Below are positions 17,747 through 26,532 of a DNA stretch of 64,000 nucleotides, in pieces. A program made the translations under genes and the position numbers. The DNA comes from Aestuariivivens sediminis (lineage in GTDB: Bacteria; Bacteroidota; Bacteroidia; Flavobacteriales; Flavobacteriaceae), in the NCBI RefSeq assembly GCF_022662105.1, contig NZ_JAKMCP010000002.1:62001-126000 (forward strand), given 5' to 3'. Every line of letters starts with the position of its first letter. The stretch's first letter is position 1. Below the pieces are notes generated by a model. It had not been told where the DNA came from and did no database searches. It saw only the letters and a list, made by a program, of their open reading frames with translations.

Positions 17747-18829
17747 CTATCCGTTAATAATCTTTTCTTGATGATTAATGGATTCCTGGTGAATGGCCTT
17801 AAACATCCGTAATACAAATTCCTCACTCAATCCATGTTGTTCACCTTCTAATACCATGTTACCCAAAATTTCATTCCATCTTTTGGACTGCAATACGGCC
17901 ACGTTTCTACTCTTCTTTAAGGCACCAATACCATCTGCAGCTTGCATACGCTTTCCTAACAATTCTATAATTTGATTATCCACAACATCTATTTGAGCTC
18001 TTAAATTATTCAAGGCACTAACGTATTCTGCCTCTGCATCGGTTTCTTTTTTTATTTTCAAATCTCTCATAATTTGTATCAAGGTTGAAGGCGTAACTTG
18101 TTGTGCAGCATCACTCCAGGCATTGTCAGGGTCGTGATGTGTTTCTATCATTAAACCATCAAAATTTAAATCCAGCGCTTCCTGAGATACGTCAAAAATC
18201 ATATCTCTTCGACCTGTAATGTGTGAAGGATCATTTATCAAAGGAATATCGGGAAACCTGTTCTGAAATTCAATAGCCAGTTGCCATTCGGGTATATTAC
18301 GATACTTGGTTTTTTGGTAGGTTGAAAACCCACGATGAATGGCGCCTATATTTTTTACCCCGGAACTGTAAATTCTCTCAATTCCCCCTAACCACAGAGA
18401 CAAATCCGGATTAACCGGGTTTTTAATTAAAACGGGCTTTTCGGTACCTTCCAGAGCATCAGCGATTTCTTGCATGATAAACGGACTCACCGTTGACCGC
18501 GCTCCTATCCAAAGTAAATCGACATCATGCTCTAATGCCAATTTAACATGAGTCGCATTAGCTACTTCCGTACAGACCTTCATCCCTGTTTCTTTTTGTA
18601 CGGTTTGCAGCCATTTTAGTCCCAATGAACCTACACCTTCAAAATTACCCGGTCTTGTTCTGGGTTTCCAGATGCCAGCACGAAAATAATTTACATCGGT
18701 ATCTTTCAATTCATGTGCAATCTTCAGTACTTGCTCTTCAGTTTCGGCACTACATGGCCCAGCAATTACTAAGGGATGATCTAAATTTAAATCATCTAAC
18801 CAGGTTCTCATTTCTTTCTTGTTTTCCAT
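17747..18829 (-). CDS. DAHP synthase / chorismate mutase type II fusion
   Basis: A 360-residue two-domain enzyme. The N-terminal part (about 1-260) is 3-deoxy-D-arabino-heptulosonate-7-phosphate synthase of the AroA-beta/KDO8P-synthase-like type (AGPCSAET, FRAGIWKPRTRPGNFEG, GARSTVSPF, DPSHITGRRD). The C-terminal 90 residues are an AroQ-type chorismate mutase (RAQIDVVDNQIIELLGKRM). The fusion joins the first and a branch-point step of aromatic synthesis. I take the ATG at 18829 (MENKKEMRTW); the ORF extends to an ATG at 18859 that overlaps a perfect palindrome and is less likely. Last gene of the aromatic operon. Confidence 0.92.
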   Translation of the reverse strand: MENKKEMRTWLDDLNLDHPLVIAGPCSAETEEQVLKIAHELKDTDVNYFRAGIWKPRTRPGNFEGVGSLGLKWLQTVQKETGMKVCTEVANATHVKLALEHDVDLLWIGARSTVSPFIMQEIADALEGTEKPVLIKNPVNPDLSLWLGGIERIYSSGVKNIGAIHRGFSTYQKTKYRNIPEWQLAIEFQNRFPDIPLINDPSHITGRRDMIFDVSQEALDLNFDGLMIETHHDPDNAWSDAAQQVTPSTLIQIMRDLKIKKETDAEAEYVSALNNLRAQIDVVDNQIIELLGKRMQAADGIGALKKSRNVAVLQSKRWNEILGNMVLEGEQHGLSEEFVLRMFKAIHQESINHQEKIING

Positions 18830-18850
18830 ATCCCTTTTGTCTTTCAGACA

Positions 18851-18868
18851 TTTTCCCATATGGGAAAA
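18851..18868. promoter_or_regulatory. Perfect 18-bp palindrome before DAHP synthase
   Basis: TTTTCCCATATGGGAAAA is a perfect 18-base palindrome with no spacer, 21 bases upstream of the chosen start codon, in the 90-base gap after tyrA. Its size and symmetry suit a dimeric repressor site rather than a terminator, since it has no loop. No regulator is assigned. Confidence 0.45.
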
Positions 18869-18919
18869 ATCTAATTATAAATTTATTTTAGTTTTAATAT
18901 TTACTATTTATGTCAAAAT

Positions 18920-19771
18920 TCAAATTATGCCGTTTAAAATATCTTTAATGTGATTGGTTTCCTTCATTTCATTAAAAATGGCTTCAAAATCATCTTGTTC
19001 CATAAAGGTCTTAAAGTGAATCAGATTGTTTATAAATTCCTCCAAGGTCTCAATAACATTATTTTTATTTTGTTTGAAAATTGGGGTCCACATTTCGGGC
19101 GAACTTTTTGCCAAACGCACCGTTGAAGCAAATCCACTGCCTGCCATATCGAAAATATCACGTTCATTCTTTTCTTTTTCAATAACTGTTTTACCCAACA
19201 TAAATGAACTGATGTGGGATAAATGCGACACATAAGCAATATGTTTATCGTGCGCCACAGGATTCATATAGCGAATGCGCATACCAATAGCTTCAAATAA
19301 TTTCAAGGCCTTTTCCTGCAGTTTGAAAGCCGTTTTTTCTACTTCACAAATGATATTTGTTTTACCAACAAATAAATTATCCATCGCAGCACTGGGCCCT
19401 GAAAATTCTGTCCCGGCAATAGGATGCATGGCCAAAAAATTTCTACGCTTTGGATGATCCTCTACGGATTTACAAATGGCTTCTTTGGTAGAGCCCGCAT
19501 CAATGACCAGGGCATTATCTGATATCCTGTCCAAAATCGTTGGTAATAACTTTACGGTAGCATCCACCGGAATAGACACAATGACCAAATCGGCATTAGA
19601 GATATCATCTAAGGAGGCCTTCTTATCTATTAAATGTAATGACAAAGCCTCATTAAGGGTAGTGTCCTTTCTACTGATACCATGAATAACCACCCCGGGA
19701 TCAATCCGTTTAATGTCCTTCGCTAAACTTCCGCCAATCAAGCCTACTCCTATGGTGTATATTTGCTTCAT
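18920..19771 (-). CDS. tyrA: Prephenate dehydrogenase
   Basis: NAD-dependent oxidation of prephenate to 4-hydroxyphenylpyruvate for tyrosine. The nucleotide-binding GVGLIGGS lies at residues 8-15, with conserved blocks DAGSTK, HPIAGTE and HIAYVSHLSHISSF (catalytic His) further on. It has 283 residues with no fused mutase; chorismate mutase activity comes from the downstream fusion gene. Gap to the upstream aminotransferase gene is 82 bases. Confidence 0.93.
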   Translation of the reverse strand: MKQIYTIGVGLIGGSLAKDIKRIDPGVVIHGISRKDTTLNEALSLHLIDKKASLDDISNADLVIVSIPVDATVKLLPTILDRISDNALVIDAGSTKEAICKSVEDHPKRRNFLAMHPIAGTEFSGPSAAMDNLFVGKTNIICEVEKTAFKLQEKALKLFEAIGMRIRYMNPVAHDKHIAYVSHLSHISSFMLGKTVIEKEKNERDIFDMAGSGFASTVRLAKSSPEMWTPIFKQNKNNVIETLEEFINNLIHFKTFMEQDDFEAIFNEMKETNHIKDILNGII

Positions 19772-19853
19772 GTCCTTACCAAACCTAATTAAAGGGAAGG
19801 TGATTTTTAATTATTAATTTTACTAACTTCAAACTACGGTGTATCCCAAAATT

Positions 19854-20999
19854 TTATTTTATTCTTGCTATTGCTTCCTCTAAATCTTCGTTTTGTGCAC
19901 ACAAGGAAAAACGAATATACCCTTCCCCTTGGCTTCCAAATATGGTTCCTGGTGTAATGAATATATGGTGTTCTTTAAGCACCAAATCTATAAACTCTTC
20001 AGCCTTAACATAAGCCGGTAGTTTTGCCCAAACAAACAGTCCGGTCGCATTTCTATCATAAGTACAGTTTAAAGATTCCGCAAGTTGCCATACCAAATCA
20101 CGTCTTTTTTTATACACACTATTAAGTGTAACAAACCACATTTTTGAACATTTCAAAGCTTCAATGGCTCCTTTCTGTATGCCATAAAACATTCCAGAAT
20201 CCATATTACTCTTAACTTTTAGAATATTGTTAATATGATCACTATGACCAACCACCATACCTACACGCCATCCAGCCATGTTAAAAGTTTTGCTCAAAGA
20301 ATTTAATTCCAAGCACACTTCCTTGGCTCCCTCAATACTAAGTATACTCCTTGGAGTATCATTTAAGATAAAGCTATATGGATTATCATTAACAATTAAA
20401 ATGTTATGTCGTTTTGCGAAATCGACCAATTTCCTAAATGCAGACTCCGTAGGTACCGCACCCGTTGGCATATGGGGGTAATTAACCCACATTAATTTCA
20501 CCTTACTTAAATCTAATTGTTCTAAAGCCTCAAAATCTGGAAGCCAGTTATGGCTTTTATCTAAATCATAAAAAATTGGAGTGGCCTGAACCAATTTTGT
20601 AACGGACTGATAGGTTGGATAACCCGGATTCGGAATCAATACAGCATCGCCTTCATCCAGATAGGCCATCGAAATGTGCATAATGCCCTCCTTACTGCCA
20701 ATAAGCGGTAAAATGTCCGTTTTAGGACTCAGGTTCACTTGATAATGCGCTTTATAAAAACCGGCCATAGCATCCCTAAGTTCGGGAAGTCCCTGGTAAC
20801 TTTGATATTTATGGGCATTAGAATCAAACAGACTATTCGCAATGGCATCTACCACCTTTTGTGGCGGACTCAGATCAGGACTGCCAATACCCAGATTAAT
20901 AATGGGTTTCCCGCTCGCTATAAGTAAATTGACCTCCCGTAATTTTTTTGAGAAGTAGTACTCTTCAACCGTATGCAATCGTTTTGATACATCAATCAT
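19854..20999 (-). CDS. PLP-dependent class I/II aminotransferase of the aromatic operon
   Basis: A 381-residue fold-type I aminotransferase. The PLP Lys lies in SLSKTFNMAGWRVG; the NYPHMPTGAVP and SGMFYGIQKGA blocks and the C-terminal Arg (IRFSLC) are present. Alone the sequence would be called only an aspartate/LL-DAP-like aminotransferase. Its position between pheA and tyrA makes it the probable phenylpyruvate/4-hydroxyphenylpyruvate or prephenate aminotransferase. Its ATG overlaps the pheA stop by 4 bases (ATGA). Confidence 0.9.
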   Translation of the reverse strand: MIDVSKRLHTVEEYYFSKKLREVNLLIASGKPIINLGIGSPDLSPPQKVVDAIANSLFDSNAHKYQSYQGLPELRDAMAGFYKAHYQVNLSPKTDILPLIGSKEGIMHISMAYLDEGDAVLIPNPGYPTYQSVTKLVQATPIFYDLDKSHNWLPDFEALEQLDLSKVKLMWVNYPHMPTGAVPTESAFRKLVDFAKRHNILIVNDNPYSFILNDTPRSILSIEGAKEVCLELNSLSKTFNMAGWRVGMVVGHSDHINNILKVKSNMDSGMFYGIQKGAIEALKCSKMWFVTLNSVYKKRRDLVWQLAESLNCTYDRNATGLFVWAKLPAYVKAEEFIDLVLKEHHIFITPGTIFGSQGEGYIRFSLCAQNEDLEEAIARIK

Positions 21000-21823
21000 A
21001 ACTTCCCGTTTTTATATTCTCCCAATACTTTTAAATTATGACCCATAATTTCTATTACCGATTTTGCTTTTTTAAAATCCATATAAGTCTTAAAAGTGAC
21101 ATCAACAAAAAAAGCATATTTCCATGGTGTTTCAACAATTGGTAGCGATTGAATCTTCGTCAAATTAAGTTTGCAGTCACTCATAACGTTTAGTATCGTT
21201 GCCAAACTACCACGCTTGTGGTCTGTTTCAAATTTAATGGATGCCTTGTTAATTTCATTTTCCGGTACTTCAGAATTGGTCCTTTTTACTATAGCGAAAC
21301 GGGTTTCATTATGTTTTATAGTCTGAATACTATGGGCTAAAATCTCCAATTCAAATATATTGGCTGCCATAGTACTCGCAATGGCACCAACTCCCTTTAA
21401 TTGCATTTTATTAATTCGTTGGGCCACTTCTGCCGTATCTTTATCTTCAACGAGTTTAATATGCGGATATGTCTTAAAAAAGTTCTTACATTGCAACAAA
21501 GCCATGGGGTGCGAATACACTTCTTCGATGTCTTGTATGTTTTGTCCCGGTAGCACCATTAAATTATGTTGAATATCAATGTAGTGTTCTCCAACTATGT
21601 GCAAATTATAATTATCAATAAGCGCGTAATTGGGAATAATTGAACCTGCAATGGAATTCTCCAATGCCATAATGGCCGCATCACACTCCAAGTTAATCAA
21701 GGCCTCGACCACCCTGTCAAACGTTAAGCATTCAATTGCCTCAACACTTTTGTTGAAAAACTCCTGGGATACAATATGGTGGAATGATCCCTTTACACCT
21801 TGTATGGCTACCGTCTTAATCAT
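20996..21823 (-). CDS. pheA: Prephenate dehydratase
   Basis: Converts prephenate to phenylpyruvate. The 275 residues contain a PBP-like catalytic domain (about 1-180, with ETRFAIV at its end) and a C-terminal ACT domain (KRGSLATILNVMSDCKLNLTKIQSLPI) for phenylalanine feedback. I place the start at the ATG at 21823. The ORF also reads up to an ATG at 21844, but those codons lie in the terminator hairpin and T-run of the leader. First structural gene of the operon; transcription into it appears to be controlled by attenuation. Confidence 0.93.
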   Translation of the reverse strand: MIKTVAIQGVKGSFHHIVSQEFFNKSVEAIECLTFDRVVEALINLECDAAIMALENSIAGSIIPNYALIDNYNLHIVGEHYIDIQHNLMVLPGQNIQDIEEVYSHPMALLQCKNFFKTYPHIKLVEDKDTAEVAQRINKMQLKGVGAIASTMAANIFELEILAHSIQTIKHNETRFAIVKRTNSEVPENEINKASIKFETDHKRGSLATILNVMSDCKLNLTKIQSLPIVETPWKYAFFVDVTFKTYMDFKKAKSVIEIMGHNLKVLGEYKNGKL

Positions 21824-21850
21824 AAAAAAAGTCCCGATTTTCATCGAGAC
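21824..21850 (-). terminator. Attenuator terminator abutting pheA
   Basis: On the minus strand, arms GTCTCGAT (21850-21843) and ATCGGGAC (21838-21831) close an 8-bp stem with one G-U pair and a GAAA tetraloop. Seven Ts (21830-21824) follow directly, and the pheA ATG begins at the next base. A terminator located before a gene, with no gene just upstream of it on that strand, implies conditional readthrough. Confidence 0.8.
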
Positions 21851-21886
21851 CCATATTAAATTTATATTATAAATTATACATACAAC

Positions 21887-21913
21887 GCCCCGTTTCTTTA
21901 ACTAAAAAAGAAA
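21887..21913 (-). promoter_or_regulatory. Candidate antiterminator and stall-sensor segments
   Basis: TTTCTTT (21913-21907, the last Phe codons of the leader peptide) can pair with AAAGAAA (21899-21893) across the stop codon. Immediately next, CGGGGC (21892-21887) can pair with GUCUCG of the terminator's 5' arm (21850-21845; six pairs, two of them G-U). The pairings are mutually exclusive in the manner of trp/phe-type attenuators. The antiterminator is short and needs folding to be trusted. Confidence 0.45.
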
Positions 21914-21957
21914 TAAAACCAGTTGTTATAATATGTATAAAATACTGTTGTTGTCAT
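21898..21957 (-). CDS. Aromatic leader peptide (19 aa) of the pheA operon
   Basis: A 19-codon ORF on the minus strand reads MTTTVFYTYYNNWFYFFFS and then TAA. It contains five Phe, four Tyr and one Trp, ten aromatic residues in 19, clustered at the end. The stop lies 47 bases before the terminator arm, and the operon downstream makes Phe and Tyr. This is the layout of a ribosome-stalling attenuator: scarce charged Phe/Tyr-tRNA would stall the ribosome and prevent the terminator from forming. No family is known to me; the call rests on composition and context. Confidence 0.75.
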   Translation of the reverse strand: MTTTVFYTYYNNWFYFFFS

Positions 21958-21967
21958 AATTACGTGG

Positions 21968-21975
21968 CTAAAGTA
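21968..21975 (-). promoter_or_regulatory. Candidate -7 element of the aromatic operon
   Basis: TACTTTAG on the minus strand differs from TAnnTTTG at one position and lies 10 bases before the leader peptide ATG. No convincing TTTG element is seen upstream, so this is weak. Confidence 0.3.
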
Positions 21976-22210
21976 ACTAATATTTTAAAAAATAAAAATA
22001 CTTGAATTCTTTTTTTTCATTTTTTTTAAAAACTTTATAGATTTTACAACAAAGTTCTCCTTCCTTTGGATAATCAATATTTTTCTTATGTAAAATATTT
22101 AATTCTATATCTGAAATTTAAAAAAATAAGGTTTCCTTGAGCTAACACGGGGTAAATCCATGTAATGAATTCATTTGTTTTATGTAAATTTTTATATAAA
22201 AAAATTCATG

Positions 22211-22218
22211 TACTTTTG
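22211..22218 (+). promoter_or_regulatory. Candidate -7 element of gldA
   Basis: TACTTTTG matches TAnnTTTG exactly, 18 bases before the gldA ATG. No TTTG lies at the right distance upstream; the preceding DNA is extremely AT-rich. Confidence 0.45.
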
Positions 22219-22236
22219 AATAATTAAATATTATAT

Positions 22237-23142
22237 ATGTCTATAGAGGTTAAAGCATTATCAAAATTTTATGGTCCACAAAACGCTTTGAACCATATTT
22301 CCTTTAAAGTTGATAAACCGGAAATTGTTGGGTTTTTAGGTCCTAACGGTGCCGGAAAATCTACAATGATGAAAATTTTAACAACTTACCTCAATCCTAG
22401 TAGTGGTAGTGCGAAAGTAAATGGGTATGATGTTTTGAGCAACCCCAAAATGGTTCAACACAGCGTAGGCTATTTACCCGAGCATAATCCTTTATACCTG
22501 GACCTTTTTGTAAAAGAATATTTAAACTTTAACGCTTCTATATTTAAGGTATCCAAAAACCGAATAACTGAAGTTATCGAGCGTACGGGCTTAACTTCAG
22601 AGTCGCATAAACAAATCGGTCAACTCTCTAAGGGGTATCGTCAGAGGGTGGGTTTGGCCAATGCCTTATTACATGACCCCGAAGTCCTCATTCTAGATGA
22701 GCCCACAACAGGGTTAGATCCTAATCAATTGGTCGATATTAGACATTTAATAAAGGACATTGGAAAAACTAAAACTGTATTTCTTTCCACCCATATTATG
22801 CAGGAAGTTGAAGCCATGTGCGATCGCGTGATCATCATAAACAAAGGTGAAATTGTAGCGGATAAAAAACTTAAAGATCTTCGCGGTGATAAAGAACAAA
22901 CTGTCATTGTAGAATTCGATTTTCGTGTTGAAGATGCCTTTTTATTGCAATTACCAAAAGTAAAACATGTGGATAACATCCATGGTTTTGTATATGAAAT
23001 AACGTTTAAAACATCTGAAGACATGCGCTCGCATGTTTTTGATTTTGCTCACGACAACCAATTAAAAATCCTCCAGTTAAATCAAAAAAATGCAAGCTTG
23101 GAGCATCTGTTTCGTGATTTGACATTAAATGGATTGACATAA
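22237..23142 (+). CDS. gldA: Gliding motility ABC transporter ATPase GldA
   Basis: ATP-binding subunit of the GldA-GldF-GldG transporter required for gliding in some flavobacteria. The 301 residues show Walker A GPNGAGKST, signature LSKGYRQRVGLA, Walker B LILDEPTTGLD and the switch His (LSTHIMQEVE), followed by a C-terminal accessory domain of about 90 residues. The overall resemblance to the F. johnsoniae protein, as I remember it, is high. The membrane partners gldF and gldG are not in this window, as is usual. Confidence 0.88.
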   Translation: MSIEVKALSKFYGPQNALNHISFKVDKPEIVGFLGPNGAGKSTMMKILTTYLNPSSGSAKVNGYDVLSNPKMVQHSVGYLPEHNPLYLDLFVKEYLNFNASIFKVSKNRITEVIERTGLTSESHKQIGQLSKGYRQRVGLANALLHDPEVLILDEPTTGLDPNQLVDIRHLIKDIGKTKTVFLSTHIMQEVEAMCDRVIIINKGEIVADKKLKDLRGDKEQTVIVEFDFRVEDAFLLQLPKVKHVDNIHGFVYEITFKTSEDMRSHVFDFAHDNQLKILQLNQKNASLEHLFRDLTLNGLT

Positions 23143-23200
23143 AGTAAAATCTTTCAATGAAACTAAATTTTATTTTACAGTATGCATGACAAAAATCAGC

Positions 23201-23229
23201 TTTGTCTTAAACTATAGAACTTAATTTTG
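23201..23229 (+). promoter_or_regulatory. Promoter of pta-ackA
   Basis: TTTG (23201-23204), a 17-base spacer and TAATTTTG (23222-23229) match both halves of the Bacteroidetes promoter, 21 bases before the pta ATG. One of the two best-formed promoters in the window. Confidence 0.7.
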
Positions 23230-23250
23230 CAGTACTAAATACGAGGTATT

Positions 23251-25341
23251 ATGAGCAAAGGAATTTATGTTGCTACTATTGAGCCCAACAGTGGAAAATC
23301 ATTAGTTGTTTTGGGTTTAATGCGTATGCTCTTGGGAAAAACGGCAAAAGTAGGTTATTTTCGACCTATTATAGAAGATACCAAAAACGATGAAAAAGAC
23401 AATCATATTAATACGGTGTTGTCTTATTTTGATCTGAATATCGATTATAAGAAAACTTATGCTTTTACCAGAAGTGAGGTCCTTAATTTATACAATCAGG
23501 GTAGATCGGGTGATGTCATAGATGATATCATTAAGAAATACAAAAAACTTGAAAACCGTTTTGACTTTGTCCTTGTGGAAGGCACTGATTTTTCACATGA
23601 AAATTCAAGTCTGGAATTGGACATAAATATCCTTATTTCAAAAAACCTGGGGCTCCCGGTTATCATTGTGGCACAAGGTGACAATAGAAGTCTTGAAGAC
23701 ATTGTGGACAGCGTCCAATTAGCATTTAACACCTATAAAGAGGAGGTTGATGTCCTCTCTATATTAACGAATAAAATTGATGGGTACCTGGCTGCAGCGT
23801 TACAAACCCAGTTACAAAATCGCATAGCAAATAACACCGATATTTATGTTATTCCCAAGGTAAAGAGTTTAGCAAACCCGACGATAAAAGAAATTGTAAA
23901 AACCCTTGATGGTACTATCCTTTTTGGCAATGAATTAATAAATAACCAGTCTGAAAGTTTCAGTGTTGGCGCTATGCAATTACGTAATTATCTTATCCAT
24001 TTAAAGGAAAACGGTTTAGTTATTACCCCTGGTGATCGGGCCGACCTTATTTTGGGCGCATTACAAGCCAATATCTCTAAAAATTATCCGAAAATATCCG
24101 GTATTATTTTAACAGGTGGTTTAATTCCGGAACCTCCTATTTTAAAACTTATTGAAGGTCTGTCCAGTATTGTACCGATAATTTCCGTTGAGGGCGGCAC
24201 ATTTGCAGTTACCAACGAAATTGGAAAAATAAAGTCCAAAATTTATGCGGAAAATATTGATAAAATCCAGACCTCGATCGCCACATTCGAAAAATATGTA
24301 AACACTGAAAAACTGGCAAATGACTTGATTACCTTTAAATCGGAAATTTTCACTCCCAGAATGTTTCAGTACAATTTATTACAACGGGCCTTAAAGAACA
24401 AAAAACATATTGTCCTTCCTGAAGGATATGACGAACGCATACTTCGAGCAACGGCCAGACTGATAGATTCGCAAGTGGTCGATATTACCTTAATTGGTGA
24501 AGTTGACAAAATTAAAGAACGCATATCTAAATTAGATATCCCTTTAGACCTTACTAAAATAAATATTGTTGATCCGGCGAGATCTAATTATTTTGAAGAT
24601 TATGCACAAACCTTTTATGAGTTAAGAAAGCATAAAAATGTTAATTTACAAATGGCCAGGGATATGATGACTGATGTGTCCTACTTTGCCACTATGATGA
24701 TTTACAAAGGCCATGCAGACGGGATGGTTTCTGGCGCTGTCCATACCACACAACATACACTTCGCCCTGCCCTGCAATTTATCAAAACAAAACCTGGAGT
24801 GAATATTGTATCATCGGTCTTTTTTATGTGTCTTGAAGACCGTGTATGTATATTTGGGGATTGTGCCATCAACCCCAATCCCAACGCAGAACAATTAGCC
24901 GAAATTGCTATTTCATCGGCCCAAACCGCAAAGGATTTTGGTATAGAACCTAAAGTAGCTATGTTATCCTATTCGTCAGGGGCCTCCGGTAAAGGTGCCG
25001 ATGTAGATAAGGTAAGAACGGCCACCGAAATAGCAAAAGCTAAATTCCCCGGTCTTAAAATTGAAGGCCCCATACAATACGATGCAGCCGTAGATATGCG
25101 GATCGGTAAAAGTAAGCTACCGGACTCGGAAGTGGCCGGTCAAGCAAGTGTGTTGATTTTTCCCGATTTGAATACAGGTAATAATACTTATAAAGCCGTA
25201 CAACGGGAAACAGGAGCTTTAGCCATTGGCCCCATGCTGCAAGGCCTGAATAAACCGGTGAATGACCTTAGCCGTGGCTGTACCGCAGATGATATTTACA
25301 GCACGGTGATCATAACCGCCATTCAAGCTCAAGATTTTTAA
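23251..25341 (+). CDS. pta: Phosphate acetyltransferase, long form
   Basis: Interconverts acetyl-CoA and acetyl phosphate. The 696 residues hold three parts: an N-terminal BioD-like P-loop domain (IEPNSGKS, about 1-200), a DRTGG domain (TPGDRADLILGAL, about 215-330) and the catalytic PTA domain (about 375-690; GMVSGAVHTT, SSVFFMCL, YSSGASGKG). This is the long, regulated form as in E. coli. ackA follows 3 bases after the stop, so the two are co-transcribed from the promoter at 23201. Confidence 0.95.
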   Translation: MSKGIYVATIEPNSGKSLVVLGLMRMLLGKTAKVGYFRPIIEDTKNDEKDNHINTVLSYFDLNIDYKKTYAFTRSEVLNLYNQGRSGDVIDDIIKKYKKLENRFDFVLVEGTDFSHENSSLELDINILISKNLGLPVIIVAQGDNRSLEDIVDSVQLAFNTYKEEVDVLSILTNKIDGYLAAALQTQLQNRIANNTDIYVIPKVKSLANPTIKEIVKTLDGTILFGNELINNQSESFSVGAMQLRNYLIHLKENGLVITPGDRADLILGALQANISKNYPKISGIILTGGLIPEPPILKLIEGLSSIVPIISVEGGTFAVTNEIGKIKSKIYAENIDKIQTSIATFEKYVNTEKLANDLITFKSEIFTPRMFQYNLLQRALKNKKHIVLPEGYDERILRATARLIDSQVVDITLIGEVDKIKERISKLDIPLDLTKINIVDPARSNYFEDYAQTFYELRKHKNVNLQMARDMMTDVSYFATMMIYKGHADGMVSGAVHTTQHTLRPALQFIKTKPGVNIVSSVFFMCLEDRVCIFGDCAINPNPNAEQLAEIAISSAQTAKDFGIEPKVAMLSYSSGASGKGADVDKVRTATEIAKAKFPGLKIEGPIQYDAAVDMRIGKSKLPDSEVAGQASVLIFPDLNTGNNTYKAVQRETGALAIGPMLQGLNKPVNDLSRGCTADDIYSTVIITAIQAQDF

Positions 25342-25344
25342 ATC

Positions 25345-26532
25345 ATGCAAGTACTCGTATTAAATTCTGGTAGTTCATCCTTAAAATTTCAATTGTTTTC
25401 CATGCCTGAGGAACATATTTTATGTTCAGGACAGATTGAACGTATTGGGTTTGAAGATGCTAAATTCGTATACAAAACTGTTGCGCATAAAACGGAATCT
25501 ATTATCTCTATCCCAAATCATAAAACGGGATTGGAACTACTGGCCAATCAGCTTTTAGATGCTAATACAGGAATTATTCAATCGGCGGATGATATTGACA
25601 TTGTTGGACATCGTGTCGTCCATGGCGGAAAGCATTTTAGTGATACCACTGTAATTACTGAAACGGTTAAAACCAAAATTAAGGACTTGGCATCCTTAGC
25701 ACCCTTACATAATCCAGCTAACTTAGAAGGAATTGAAGTTGCTGAAGCCATATTTCCCAAGGCCAAACAAGTGGCGGTTTTCGATACAGCCTTCCATCAA
25801 TCCATCCCGGAATATGCTTACAAATATGCCATCCCTAACCAATTTTTGGACGACTACCAAATTCGGTTATATGGATTTCATGGGACTAGCCATAAATATG
25901 TTTCAGAACAAGCCATCGCGTATTTAGACACCTCCCATTCAAAAATCATTACCATTCATTTAGGAAATGGATGCAGTATGACCGCTGTTAAAAATGGTCA
26001 AAGTATTGATCATTCCTTGGGGTTTTCACCAAACTCAGGATTGATTATGGGTACCCGGTCGGGGGATATCGATACATCCATTATTTTTTATTTGGCCAAA
26101 AAACTAAATTATAGTTTAGAAGAAATCAGCGATTTACTCCAGAAAAAAAGCGGCATGCTCGGGTTAACGGGCTATAGCGATTTAAGAGATATCGAAGCTG
26201 AAGCTCAAAAAGGCAATAAATATTGCCAATTGGCTTTACAAATGAATACCTATCGTATAAAAAAATACATTGGAAGCTACGCTGCTATATTGAATGGTTT
26301 GGATGCTATTGTATTTACAGCTGGTATTGGTGAGAACTCTGCATTAATCAGACAAATGGTCTGCCATGACCTGGACTATTTGGGAATTGTTTTGGACGAT
26401 ACTAAAAACAAAGAAAAATCTAATAGAATTAGGGCCATAAACACTTCCCTTTCCAAAGTAAACATTTTGGTCATTCCAACAAATGAAGAATTGGAAATAG
26501 CGAAACAAGCGATGGTCTTGCATCATTCCTGA
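25345..26532 (+). CDS. ackA: Acetate kinase
   Basis: Converts acetyl phosphate and ADP to acetate and ATP, or the reverse. The 395 residues carry family blocks NSGSSSLKF at the N-terminus, the FGTSH-type block GFHGTSHKYV, and TIHLGNGCSM, GTRSGDID and FTAGIGENS. Full length. Second gene of pta-ackA; no T-tailed terminator is obvious after it. Confidence 0.96.
   Translation: MQVLVLNSGSSSLKFQLFSMPEEHILCSGQIERIGFEDAKFVYKTVAHKTESIISIPNHKTGLELLANQLLDANTGIIQSADDIDIVGHRVVHGGKHFSDTTVITETVKTKIKDLASLAPLHNPANLEGIEVAEAIFPKAKQVAVFDTAFHQSIPEYAYKYAIPNQFLDDYQIRLYGFHGTSHKYVSEQAIAYLDTSHSKIITIHLGNGCSMTAVKNGQSIDHSLGFSPNSGLIMGTRSGDIDTSIIFYLAKKLNYSLEEISDLLQKKSGMLGLTGYSDLRDIEAEAQKGNKYCQLALQMNTYRIKKYIGSYAAILNGLDAIVFTAGIGENSALIRQMVCHDLDYLGIVLDDTKNKEKSNRIRAINTSLSKVNILVIPTNEELEIAKQAMVLHHS

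Noticed and set aside
21824-21844. Seven extra N-terminal codons of pheA starting at 21844.
   Set aside because: These codons are the terminator arm and T-run of the leader, and the family begins at the later Met.
23144-23178. GTAAAAT / ATTTTAC as a gldA terminator.
   Set aside because: The stem is AT-rich with a 21-base loop and no T-run.
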